Source: JBGTCY01 sp041748615
GTDB lineage: Bacteria > Bacteroidota > Bacteroidia > Chitinophagales > CAIOSU01
DNA: 20,406 bases
Reading direction: 5' to 3'
Assembly: GCA_041748615.1 (NCBI GenBank)
Contig: JBGTCY010000298.1
Coordinates: forward strand, 1-20,406
Part shown: one piece after another, positions 8,049 through 15,181 of the stretch
Layout of the letters: every line of letters begins with the position of its first letter
How positions within the stretch are numbered: the first letter of the stretch is position 1
Translations under genes and position numbers: made by a program
The notes under the pieces: model-generated
What the model was told of the DNA's origin: nothing
Seen by the model: only the letters and a program-made list of their open reading frames with translations
Database searches by the model: none

Positions 8049-9077
8049 ATGAAAACCCTCAGAAAATCTCTGCTGACTGCATTTTTGATTCCCTTCTTTA
8101 CTTTCCCGCTGTTTTCCCAGGATGCCGACACGGTGAAATACTGGGATGTCAGCGGATTCGGCTCCACAAACTTCAACCAGGTGAGTTTCACCAACTGGGC
8201 TGCAGGTGGCGACAATACGATTTCATTGTCATTAGTTGGTCTGGTGCAGGCAAAGTATGATAAAAACCGGCATCACATGGTGCATACCGGTAACTTCCTG
8301 TATGGTTTTATCCGCAATAATGAATTGGGCTTGAGAAAAAATGATGATAAGATTGAATTGGAATCAAAATATGGATATGACCTGACGGATAGTAAAAAGC
8401 TGTTGTTGAGTTTCCTCGCAAATTACAGAAGTCAGTTTGCGAAGGGATTTAATTTCCCGAATGATTCCATTGAAGTTTCAAGGTTTGCCGCTCCGGGCTA
8501 TATCACTTTAGCGCTTGGTTTGGATTATAAACCGGCTCCCTATTTCTCCTTGTTTTTCTCACCGGCAACCGGCAAAATCACGTTGGTGAGAGACCAGAAT
8601 ATTGCCAATACAGGCATGTATGGCAATGAAGGCGGTGTTCCGTTGCTTGATTTAGCAGGTAATGAAGTACTTGGAGCGGATGGAAGAACGGTTTACACCA
8701 CCTTGGGCAAAAGAGCGCGATTTGAATTTGGCGCATTCGTATCAGCACAGTTTAATAAGGAAGTAGTGAAAAATGTAACGCTCATGACAAGGCTTGATTT
8801 GTTTAATAATTACACGGATAAAAACAAGGATAACCGGAAATATATAGACGTCAATTGGGAAACCAACATTCTCTTTAAAATCAATGAGTGGCTGTCAGCC
8901 AGTCTGATTATGCACCTGATTTATGACAAAGAAATTATGATTGACAAGGAAGTGGAAGTGAATGGAATGAAAGAAATTGAAACGAAAGACCGGGTGCAGT
9001 TCAAAGAAGTGCTCGGTATCGGTCTGACTTACAAATTTGATAATCAAAAAAAGAAGAAAACTCCTGTAGTTGATTAA
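8049..9077 (+). CDS. DUF3078 domain outer-membrane protein
   Basis: 342 residues. A signal peptide (MKTLRKSLLTAFLIP... to FPLFSQ, about 1-24) precedes a beta-rich body. The segment STNFNQVSFTNWAAGGDNTI (about 39-58) is the hallmark of DUF3078 proteins of Bacteroidota, which are predicted outer-membrane beta-barrels of unknown function. Alternating aromatic strands follow through to YKFDNQ near the C-terminus, after which comes a Lys-rich tail. The gene lies 58 bp beyond the insertion sequence, so part of its original upstream control region may have been displaced. mscL follows 56 bp downstream and may be co-transcribed. Confidence 0.86.
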   Translation: MKTLRKSLLTAFLIPFFTFPLFSQDADTVKYWDVSGFGSTNFNQVSFTNWAAGGDNTISLSLVGLVQAKYDKNRHHMVHTGNFLYGFIRNNELGLRKNDDKIELESKYGYDLTDSKKLLLSFLANYRSQFAKGFNFPNDSIEVSRFAAPGYITLALGLDYKPAPYFSLFFSPATGKITLVRDQNIANTGMYGNEGGVPLLDLAGNEVLGADGRTVYTTLGKRARFEFGAFVSAQFNKEVVKNVTLMTRLDLFNNYTDKNKDNRKYIDVNWETNILFKINEWLSASLIMHLIYDKEIMIDKEVEVNGMKEIETKDRVQFKEVLGIGLTYKFDNQKKKKTPVVD

Positions 9078-9133
9078 AAATTCATTACTTTTCAAAAAAA
9101 AACTATTTTTCACCTTTAAACCCCCTTTTTACT

Positions 9134-9535
9134 ATGAGTATGATTAAAGAATTTAAAGATTTCGCCATGCGCGGCAATGTCGTGGATATGGCGGTAGGTA
9201 TCATTATTGGCGCGGCATTCGGTAAGATTGTATCGTCCTTTGTGAACGACATCGTCATGCCCCCGCTGGGGATGTTGATTGGCGGAGTGGATTTCAAAGA
9301 CCTCGTTATTACATTAAAAGAAGCCGTGAGCGAGGATGTAGCGGCAGTGACAATTAACTATGGCATGTTCATCCAAACCGTATTTGATTTCGTAATCATC
9401 GCGTTTGCCATTTTCTTAGTGATTAAAGGCATGAACTCTATGAAGAAGAAAGAGGAAGTCGCACCCGCAGCACCACCGGCTCCTTCAGCCGAAGTGAAAC
9501 TGCTGACCGAAATCCGGGATTCATTGAAGAAGTAA
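9134..9535 (+). CDS. mscL: Large-conductance mechanosensitive channel MscL
   Basis: 133 residues, normal length. The N-terminal amphipathic helix and first membrane helix (KEFKDFAMRGNVVDMAVGII, then IGAAFGKIVSSFVND) carry the strongly conserved RGNVVDMAVGIIIGAAFGKIV pore-lining sequence; the second membrane helix is about residues 75-100 (MFIQTVFDFVIIAFAIFLVI). A Lys/Glu stretch, a Pro-Ala-rich linker and a C-terminal bundle helix (SAEVKLLTEIRDSLKK) follow. It forms a homopentameric inner-membrane channel that releases solutes on osmotic downshock. The ATG at 9134 is chosen; Met3 is an alternative. A strong terminator follows. Confidence 0.97.
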   Translation: MSMIKEFKDFAMRGNVVDMAVGIIIGAAFGKIVSSFVNDIVMPPLGMLIGGVDFKDLVITLKEAVSEDVAAVTINYGMFIQTVFDFVIIAFAIFLVIKGMNSMKKKEEVAPAAPPAPSAEVKLLTEIRDSLKK

Positions 9536-9553
9536 TCTTTCTTTGCCTGAATT

Positions 9554-9590
9554 AAAAACCGCTTCCGGTTCATCCGGAAGCGGTTTTTTT
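9554..9590 (+). terminator. Rho-independent terminator after mscL
   Basis: A perfect 15-bp stem (AAAAACCGCTTCCGG with its complement) around a TTCAT loop, ending in a run of seven T. It separates mscL from the downstream ubiquitin-like operon. Confidence 0.93.
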
Positions 9591-9741
9591 GTTTTTTAGA
9601 AGACATTCCGAAATTTGTAGAAAATAATTTCATCAATCAGGGGTTAAAGTTGCTTTTCCCTCTATTGTTGGTATTTAACTAAGGCAAGATTGGTTATCGT
9701 TTTATAACTTTTCAACTGCATTTATTTCCCCTGTTTTACTC

Positions 9742-10671
9742 ATGAACACCCTGCCGCCTAAAGTTTTCATTTACGAAAGTGAACTTGAAATAATTTCAAG
9801 TTATGTGAAGGATTTCCCATCCCTCGAAACGGGCGGTGATTTTTTTGGTTTGTGGACGAAGGATGGAAATCCTGTTGTTCAGTTTGTCACTGGTCCGGGC
9901 TTGATAACCGAACAAACGGCAACTCATTTCAACCAGGATATTGAATATCTGAAAACCTGCGGTAATCTTTTACATCATAAACACGGCATCGAACATATAG
10001 GGGCGTGGCACTCGCATCATCGCCATCAGCTCAACGAACCCAGTTCAGGTGATGTGCATACGATGCGGAATGCCTTGCGCGGCACCGGTTTTTCACAATT
10101 CATCATTTCCATTTGCAACATTGACCAAAATGATGATGTCGCCATCAGCGGATTTCTATTCAGCCGCGACAAGAGCTATCAATATTCTTTATGCAACTGG
10201 ACAATTCTGGATGGAGACAGCCCTGTCCGCCTTTCTTTTGCCGAAGATGCGGAGGCGCCTTTTCTTTTTCCGAAAACGGAAGAGGAAGAGATTTCTTATT
10301 ATGTGAGAAATGCGGATGAAGTAGAACAACCTTTGACAAAACAGATTTCAGAAAAGCCCGCGTTTCCGGAAAACTCTTATTGGACAAAATCAGAAGGAAG
10401 GTTGTATCTTAAAAATGTGTTTGATAAAATGAATAACCGTGACGACCTTTCCGATGTGGAGTTACTGCAATTGCCGGACAGGCGAATCGCTATCGGGTTC
10501 CGGCATAACAACAGCAAATTTGAAATCCGTTTCCCGCATGATTTTCCGAAAAGCGAGGCGGATGTGGTTGAAAAAGTGCAGTTGGATACACTTGTTCGTT
10601 TTTTCAAAACCGGCAGAAATCAAAAAAGCAGAATGCGGAAATTTTTGGATTCAATTAATATTTTTGAATAA
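9742..10671 (+). CDS. JAB/JAMM (MPN) metallopeptidase-like protein of a ubiquitin-like cassette
   Basis: 309 residues, first gene of a four-gene operon. The N-terminal ~155 residues form a JAB/MPN domain: Glu29 in the family-typical ETGGDFFG strand, then HSH at 90-92 and Asp104 in GAWHSHHRHQLNEPSSGD. These are the zinc ligands and active-site Glu expected of a deubiquitinase-like isopeptidase. Spacing between HSH and the Ser-x-x-Asp is one residue longer than the canonical HxHx7Sx2D. Residues ~155-205 look like a charged linker; ~210-309 form a second alpha/beta region I do not recognise. In related bacterial cassettes such proteins remove or mature conjugated modifiers. The E2-like gene follows after 41 bp. 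Confidence 0.86.
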   Translation: MNTLPPKVFIYESELEIISSYVKDFPSLETGGDFFGLWTKDGNPVVQFVTGPGLITEQTATHFNQDIEYLKTCGNLLHHKHGIEHIGAWHSHHRHQLNEPSSGDVHTMRNALRGTGFSQFIISICNIDQNDDVAISGFLFSRDKSYQYSLCNWTILDGDSPVRLSFAEDAEAPFLFPKTEEEEISYYVRNADEVEQPLTKQISEKPAFPENSYWTKSEGRLYLKNVFDKMNNRDDLSDVELLQLPDRRIAIGFRHNNSKFEIRFPHDFPKSEADVVEKVQLDTLVRFFKTGRNQKSRMRKFLDSINIFE

Positions 10672-10712
10672 AAAAAGAAAACCCGAAGTCATTTTGACTG
10701 AACGATAAAAAC

Positions 10713-11159
10713 ATGGCTTGGACTCCCGAACAACAAAAACGGTTGACAAAGGAATTGGAAGTGATTCGGGAATATTTTCCGGGCTTTCAAACACGCTATC
10801 TCGGGCTGAATGTCTGCCTCGAAGGGTGGATGAAAACCAACGTCAGCAATAAATATTTTTTGAGAATGTTTGTGCCTCCCGACATGCCCAATTCTATTCC
10901 CGAAGTGGTGATTCTTTTTCCCGAACACCTGATTGACTATCATGGCAGAAGACTGATTGATTATCATCACAATTCAAACATGCACCTGCTGGCGCCCCGT
11001 GATAATTCGCCAAACATCTGCACATTCAAACCTACGCACTGGAATCCGAGCCTGACTTTTTATAATGTGCTGGTGAAAGTGAGAATCTGGCTGGAGGCTT
11101 ATGAAGGTCACCGCATTTCCGGCAAACCATTGGATTATTATTTGAAACATCAACTGTAA
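10713..11159 (+). CDS. E2 ubiquitin-conjugating-enzyme-like protein
   Basis: 148 residues, the size of a bare UBC fold. A helical N-terminus (about 4-20) is followed by strands (LGLNVCLEGW, YFLRMFVPPDMP, PEVVILFPE) and then the active-site region: His91 in SNMHLLAP, candidate catalytic Cys103 in NICTFKPTHWNP, and Trp110-x-Pro112. His, Cys and WxP stand in the order and approximate spacing of eukaryotic E2s (HPN, ICL, WSP). A C-terminal amphipathic helix (TFYNVLVKVRIWLEAYEGH) completes the fold. It should accept an activated modifier from the E1-like protein as a thioester and pass it to a target. The next gene begins 9 bp later. Confidence 0.87.
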   Translation: MAWTPEQQKRLTKELEVIREYFPGFQTRYLGLNVCLEGWMKTNVSNKYFLRMFVPPDMPNSIPEVVILFPEHLIDYHGRRLIDYHHNSNMHLLAPRDNSPNICTFKPTHWNPSLTFYNVLVKVRIWLEAYEGHRISGKPLDYYLKHQL

Positions 11160-11168
11160 CTTAGCGAT

Positions 11169-11405
11169 ATGAGTAAAGATAAAGACCCTAAAAAATTGTT
11201 GGATGAGTTGGCAAAAAAAAATGCCGACCAGTCGGAAAAGAAACTCACTTTCGATCCCACCACCGGGGAATTGATTATTAAAAATCCGGATGAAACTGCC
11301 GTCAGGCCAAACGAAATAGTCGTTGACCAGATTTATAAAGACGGTTTTTTTTATCAATTTATTCCAGCCGTTGAGTTTTTTCTTTCATCAATTAATGTCA
11401 AATGA
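11169..11405 (+). CDS. 78-aa protein of unknown family inside the ubiquitin-like cassette (candidate modifier or adaptor)
   Basis: 78 residues, lying between the E2-like and E1-like genes and overlapping the E1 start by 4 bp (ATGA), so translation of the two is probably coupled. A charged helical N-terminus (DPKKLLDELAKKNADQSE) is followed by a hairpin-like stretch (KKLTFDPTTGELIIKNPD) and a hydrophobic C-terminal half ending FFLSSINVK. The hairpin faintly recalls the first two strands of ubiquitin, and its place in the operon is where a ubiquitin-like protein would be expected. However, there is no Gly-Gly, no long helix after the hairpin and no other beta-grasp hallmark. Modifier, adaptor or regulator are all possible; I do not recognise it. 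Confidence 0.72.
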   Translation: MSKDKDPKKLLDELAKKNADQSEKKLTFDPTTGELIIKNPDETAVRPNEIVVDQIYKDGFFYQFIPAVEFFLSSINVK

Positions 11406-12622
11406 CACCGCTCGTTTATCTCTATGAACAACAGCTTAACGAACTGCGGGTAAATCAGGATAATCATCAATCCGCGAAAGGATTTTTTTTTAGCTGGGAT
11501 GATGATACAGTATTTCATGTTCAGCATTTTCCAAAAACAGAAGCGCTCTCAAATACTTGTACATTTCTCTTTGTTCCTGATGGGCAATTAGATAGTTCAC
11601 CGGAAACTTTGCTGAAAGAAATAACTGTGGAACAAAACGCTTCAAAGCCACATCTTTTTGTTTTTTATTCCAATCAAAAACTCAGTTTCCGCGTCTTTTT
11701 ATATAAAAACAATGAATTCAGGGAGTGTGCCGTCCGGTTCATTCCTGAAAAATCAGATTTATATTCCCGCAATAAAGGGATTCTTGAATCCGGAGCGCTG
11801 GAAAAAAAATCAGTCGGGATTGTCGGCTTGGGCAGCGGAGGCTCGTTAATCGCGATTGAACTGGCAAAAGCGGGCATCGGAAGTTTCACGCTGATAGATT
11901 TTGATCGTCTTGAACTTTCCAATATTGCACGGCATGTGTGCGGCATTCATGAGTTAGGCAGAATGAAAACCAATGCCATGCGGGATGCCATTCTTCAAAA
12001 AAATCCTTATGCCCAGGTGAATAAGCTGGACGCGGATATCACCGTGGAGCGCGAAGCCAGTGAGAAAGCGCTTGCGCAAACCGACCTTATCATTGCCGCA
12101 TCGGATAATGACCGCAGCCGTTTTTTTCTAAACGAAATTGCGCTCAGGCATAAAATTCCCGCGCTGTTTGGCAGGGCGCTCACCCGCGCTTCAGGCGGAG
12201 ATGTGATGCGGGTGCGACCGTTTGAAGGTCCGTGTTACAGTTGTCTCTACTCACAAAAAGTGCGGGCAGCGGGCAGTGACGATGAAGAAATTTCTCAAAA
12301 GCGACAGGCAAAAGTATTGTTGCCCGGCTATACCAGCGAACAGGAAATGCACTCAGTAATTCAGGTGGGACTTGCAAGCGACATTGCGCCAATCGCCAAC
12401 ATGATGGTGAAACTCGCCCTGGTGGAACTTTCAAAAGGAATAGACTCCGGCATCCGCAGTCTCGAAGATGATTTCGCGGCAGATTTTTACATCTGGGCAA
12501 ACCGCAGGGAAAATGTGTATGAAAACTGGCATAAACTGGAATTTAACTTCAATCAACCTACTATTTTGAGATGGTATGGCGCACGCGTGCAACGCGATCC
12601 TTTGTGTATGGTGTGTGGTTAG
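11402..12622 (+). CDS. ThiF/E1-like adenylyltransferase of the ubiquitin-like cassette, with JAB-like N-terminal region
   Basis: 406 residues. Residues ~135-345 are a ThiF/MoeB-type adenylation domain: nucleotide loop VGLGSGGS (141-148), Asp166 in LIDFD, SNIARH (173-178), Lys189 in GRMKT, and SDNDRSR (234-240). Zinc cysteines are CysXXCys at 278/281 and 402/405, the last two residues from the C-terminus. It should adenylate the C-terminus of a modifier and hand it to the E2-like protein. No Cys occurs in the loop 306-335, where MoeB/ThiF relatives carry one. The first ~115 residues (LVYLYEQQL ... GFFFSW) resemble the start of the JAB protein in this operon but lack its Glu and HSH, suggesting an inactive JAB-like domain. 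Confidence 0.87.
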   Translation: MTPLVYLYEQQLNELRVNQDNHQSAKGFFFSWDDDTVFHVQHFPKTEALSNTCTFLFVPDGQLDSSPETLLKEITVEQNASKPHLFVFYSNQKLSFRVFLYKNNEFRECAVRFIPEKSDLYSRNKGILESGALEKKSVGIVGLGSGGSLIAIELAKAGIGSFTLIDFDRLELSNIARHVCGIHELGRMKTNAMRDAILQKNPYAQVNKLDADITVEREASEKALAQTDLIIAASDNDRSRFFLNEIALRHKIPALFGRALTRASGGDVMRVRPFEGPCYSCLYSQKVRAAGSDDEEISQKRQAKVLLPGYTSEQEMHSVIQVGLASDIAPIANMMVKLALVELSKGIDSGIRSLEDDFAADFYIWANRRENVYENWHKLEFNFNQPTILRWYGARVQRDPLCMVCG

Positions 12623-12643
12623 TTTTTCGGTGATAATGAAATT

Positions 12644-13690
12644 TTACTCCTCGATAAAATTCAGGTCTGTCAGCGATTTCATAAAATTCAGCAAATCGTT
12701 TTTTTCTGTTTGTGTCAGTTGTAAAGGTTGAATGTTCGGGTCTTGATACGCGTTGTTTTTTCCTCCCAGATTGTAATGTTCAATGACTGCCTCCAAAGAT
12801 GTTACACTGCCATCGTGCATGTATGGCGCGGTGATTTCCACATTGCGCAGTGAAGGCACTTTGAACTTTCCGTAATCAGAATCAATCAAAGTGATTCTTT
12901 TTCTGCCTGTATCGGCATACACTTCATAGAGTCCGATGTTTCGAAAGGAATAATCCGTGAAATCAAAACCGCTGTGACAGGAGGAACATTGAGTGCGGGC
13001 GCTCATAAACAAAGCCAACCCCCGTTTTTCCGATTCGTTAAGCGCTGTAGTTTCATGATGATAAAAGTACCGGTCAAACCTTGAATTGCCGGTGATGAGT
13101 GTTCGCTGATAAGCGGCAAGGGCCCGTGAAATCACAAACAAATCCGGTTCACGTTCATAAGCGATGCGGGAGAGTTGAAGGTAATACGGATTTCTCTTCA
13201 TCCTGTCTATCACACCGTTGATGGTGAACGCCATTTCATGCGGGTCCGTAATCGGGACGAACGCCTGTGTTTCCAAGGTAGCCACTCCTCCATCTTTGAA
13301 ATAACTTGTGTGCCAGCCGATATTGCCGAGTGAAGGCGTGTTTCTGAGTCCCGGCTGGTTGTTTACGCCTGTGCTGAAAGCGCGGTTATCGCTGAACGCG
13401 TTCGAGGGAAGATGGCATGAAATGCAGGCGATGGAGGAATCCGCGGAGAGCGCTTTATCAAAAAAAAGCAGTTTTCCCAACTCCACCCTGCGCGTGGTCA
13501 TCGCATTGTCCGAAGGGATTTTCATTGGTGGAAAACCTGTTGGCAGTTGCAGGAAATATGGATGGTCAAGCGGAACCGGGGAATCCGTTTTGCAGGAAAA
13601 TAAAAAAAGTGAAAAGAGTATAAAAAGAACAATCATCCTTTTTTTGCAAAAAGAAAAAAAACTCCACTCTGGAAAATGCCGTCTTTTCAT
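12644..13690 (-). CDS. Dihaem cytochrome c peroxidase / MauG-like lipoprotein
   Basis: About 348 residues with the start taken at 13690 (MKRRHF...). A signal peptide ends in the lipobox LFLFSC (Cys33), so the protein is probably anchored to a membrane facing the periplasm. Two haem c sites, CISCH (89-93) and CSSCH (235-239), and the C-terminal APYMHDGSVTSL segment identify the CcpA/MauG superfamily. Such enzymes reduce hydrogen peroxide with electrons from small c-type cytochromes or oxidise protein side chains. The start is uncertain: 13714 extends the frame, while 13636 (MIVLFILF...) gives a very short signal peptide without basic residues. It converges on the E1-like gene with 21 bp between stops and is divergent from trkA. 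Confidence 0.88.
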   Translation of the reverse strand: MKRRHFPEWSFFSFCKKRMIVLFILFSLFLFSCKTDSPVPLDHPYFLQLPTGFPPMKIPSDNAMTTRRVELGKLLFFDKALSADSSIACISCHLPSNAFSDNRAFSTGVNNQPGLRNTPSLGNIGWHTSYFKDGGVATLETQAFVPITDPHEMAFTINGVIDRMKRNPYYLQLSRIAYEREPDLFVISRALAAYQRTLITGNSRFDRYFYHHETTALNESEKRGLALFMSARTQCSSCHSGFDFTDYSFRNIGLYEVYADTGRKRITLIDSDYGKFKVPSLRNVEITAPYMHDGSVTSLEAVIEHYNLGGKNNAYQDPNIQPLQLTQTEKNDLLNFMKSLTDLNFIEE

Positions 13691-13808
13691 ACTTGGTAAA
13701 CAATTTAAGAACAACCTGCGAGAATAAGAGTTCGCGACATTCTTGTTTTGTATAACTTTACGCCTTCTTTCGCAGGTTATTGCTTCAAAATTCAGAATGT
13801 TTCTTTAA

Positions 13809-15149
13809 ATGAAAGTTGTCATCGCAGGTGCAGGGGATGTAGGTTTTTACCTTGCCAAGATGCTCTCCCACGAGTCAATAGATATCACAGTTATAGATAT
13901 TGATGAAGAAAAACTCAAAAATGTTGAAACCCATTTTGATGTGTTGACGATGGAAGGTTCTTCCACCTCCCTGAGATGTCTGCGCGAAGCCAAGATTGAA
14001 GAGGCGGATTTGCTGATAGCTGTTACTGATTCTGAGGATGTCAACATGACGACCGCGATTCTGGGCAAACAGTTAGGCGCGCGCAGAACCATCGCGCGGA
14101 TGAATAATCATGAATTTTTTGAAGAAAAAGACAAGTTTGATTTTCGCAAACTCGGATTAGACAATATGATTTTTCCGGAAGAACTGGCTGCCAAGGAAAT
14201 CAAAAGACTGATTAAACGGGCATCTTTTTCCGAATCGTTTGATTTCGCGGATGGCAAACTGACCTTCAGCGGTATCAAGCTTCATCCTTCTTCCCCCGTG
14301 ATTCATAAATCAGTGCAGGAATCCGCCTGGCTGAACCCGGAGCTGAATTTCATGCTGGTCGCCATCAAGCGCGGCACCGAAACCATCATCCCGCGCGGTA
14401 GCAGCATGTTTATGCCCGATGACCATCTCTACTTTATCTCGCATCCCGAAGGCGTCAAGCACATTATTAGTATCAGCGGCAGGGAAGAAGTAGAAGTACG
14501 CGACATCATGATTCTGGGAGGCGGCAAAATCGGGAAGATGACCGCGAAACGCCTGCAGGATAAATACCGGGTGAAACTCATTGAGATAGATAGAGAAAAG
14601 TGTGACGAAATCTCCGCGGAATTGGAGAAAACCCTGGTGATTCATGGCGATGGGCGGGATGTGACTTTGCTGGAAGAGGAAAATATTTCGGGGATGGACG
14701 CTTTGATTGCCGTCACCGGAAATTCTGAAACCAACATCATCACCGGTTTGGTAGCAAAAAAGCACGGTGTAAAAAAAACGGTTTCGTTGGTGGAAAATGT
14801 TGAATTGCTCAACTTATCGCAGGATATCGGCATTGACGCGCTGATTAATAAAAAGCTGATAGCCGCCAGTTATATTTTTCGCTACATCCGCGAAGGCGAT
14901 GTCAACGCGCTCACCAACATTCATGGCATGGATGCAGAAGTATTGGAATTTATCGTGAAACCGCGTTCAAAAATCACCAACAAAATTATCAAGGAAGTGA
15001 AATTTCCCAAGAACGCGATTATTGGCGGAGTGGTGCGGGGAGCGGAAAGTTACATCCCCATGGGTGATTTCAGAATAGAACAACGCGACAGGGTTGTTGT
15101 GTTCACCTTGCCGGAATGTATTCATAAAGTGGAAGAGTTTTTTAAATAA
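13809..15149 (+). CDS. trkA: Trk potassium uptake regulatory protein TrkA
   Basis: 446 residues, typical length. It has two tandem RCK units, each a Rossmann NAD-binding (TrkA_N) domain plus a TrkA_C domain. The first nucleotide loop is GAGDVG (7-12) with Asp30 at the end of strand two; the second is GGGKIG (237-242) with GDGRD at 280-284. TrkA_C segments lie near 140-225 and 360-446. It binds the cytoplasmic face of TrkH and gates potassium flux in response to nucleotides. A TATAACTTT box at 13751-13759 resembles part of a Bacteroidota -7 element, but no clear -33 element pairs with it. trkH follows after 32 bp. Confidence 0.96.
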   Translation: MKVVIAGAGDVGFYLAKMLSHESIDITVIDIDEEKLKNVETHFDVLTMEGSSTSLRCLREAKIEEADLLIAVTDSEDVNMTTAILGKQLGARRTIARMNNHEFFEEKDKFDFRKLGLDNMIFPEELAAKEIKRLIKRASFSESFDFADGKLTFSGIKLHPSSPVIHKSVQESAWLNPELNFMLVAIKRGTETIIPRGSSMFMPDDHLYFISHPEGVKHIISISGREEVEVRDIMILGGGKIGKMTAKRLQDKYRVKLIEIDREKCDEISAELEKTLVIHGDGRDVTLLEEENISGMDALIAVTGNSETNIITGLVAKKHGVKKTVSLVENVELLNLSQDIGIDALINKKLIAASYIFRYIREGDVNALTNIHGMDAEVLEFIVKPRSKITNKIIKEVKFPKNAIIGGVVRGAESYIPMGDFRIEQRDRVVVFTLPECIHKVEEFFK

Positions 15150-15181
15150 AAATTTTCATTTCACCGCCTGACGCGGCAACC

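Noticed and set aside
9661..9741. Promoter for the JAB-E2-E1 operon around TATAACTTTT (9703-9712)
   Set aside because: The -7-like box is plausible but no TTTG-type -33 element lies at the right distance, so it was not listed as a feature.
10974..11357. 127-codon minus-strand frame opposite the E2 and 78-aa genes
   Set aside because: It is a shadow of the plus-strand coding frames, which have clear E2 motifs and operon spacing.
9742..12622. Assignment of the operon to type II CBASS
   Set aside because: No CD-NTase or effector gene is adjacent, and E1 and E2 are separate proteins rather than the fused Cap2 form.
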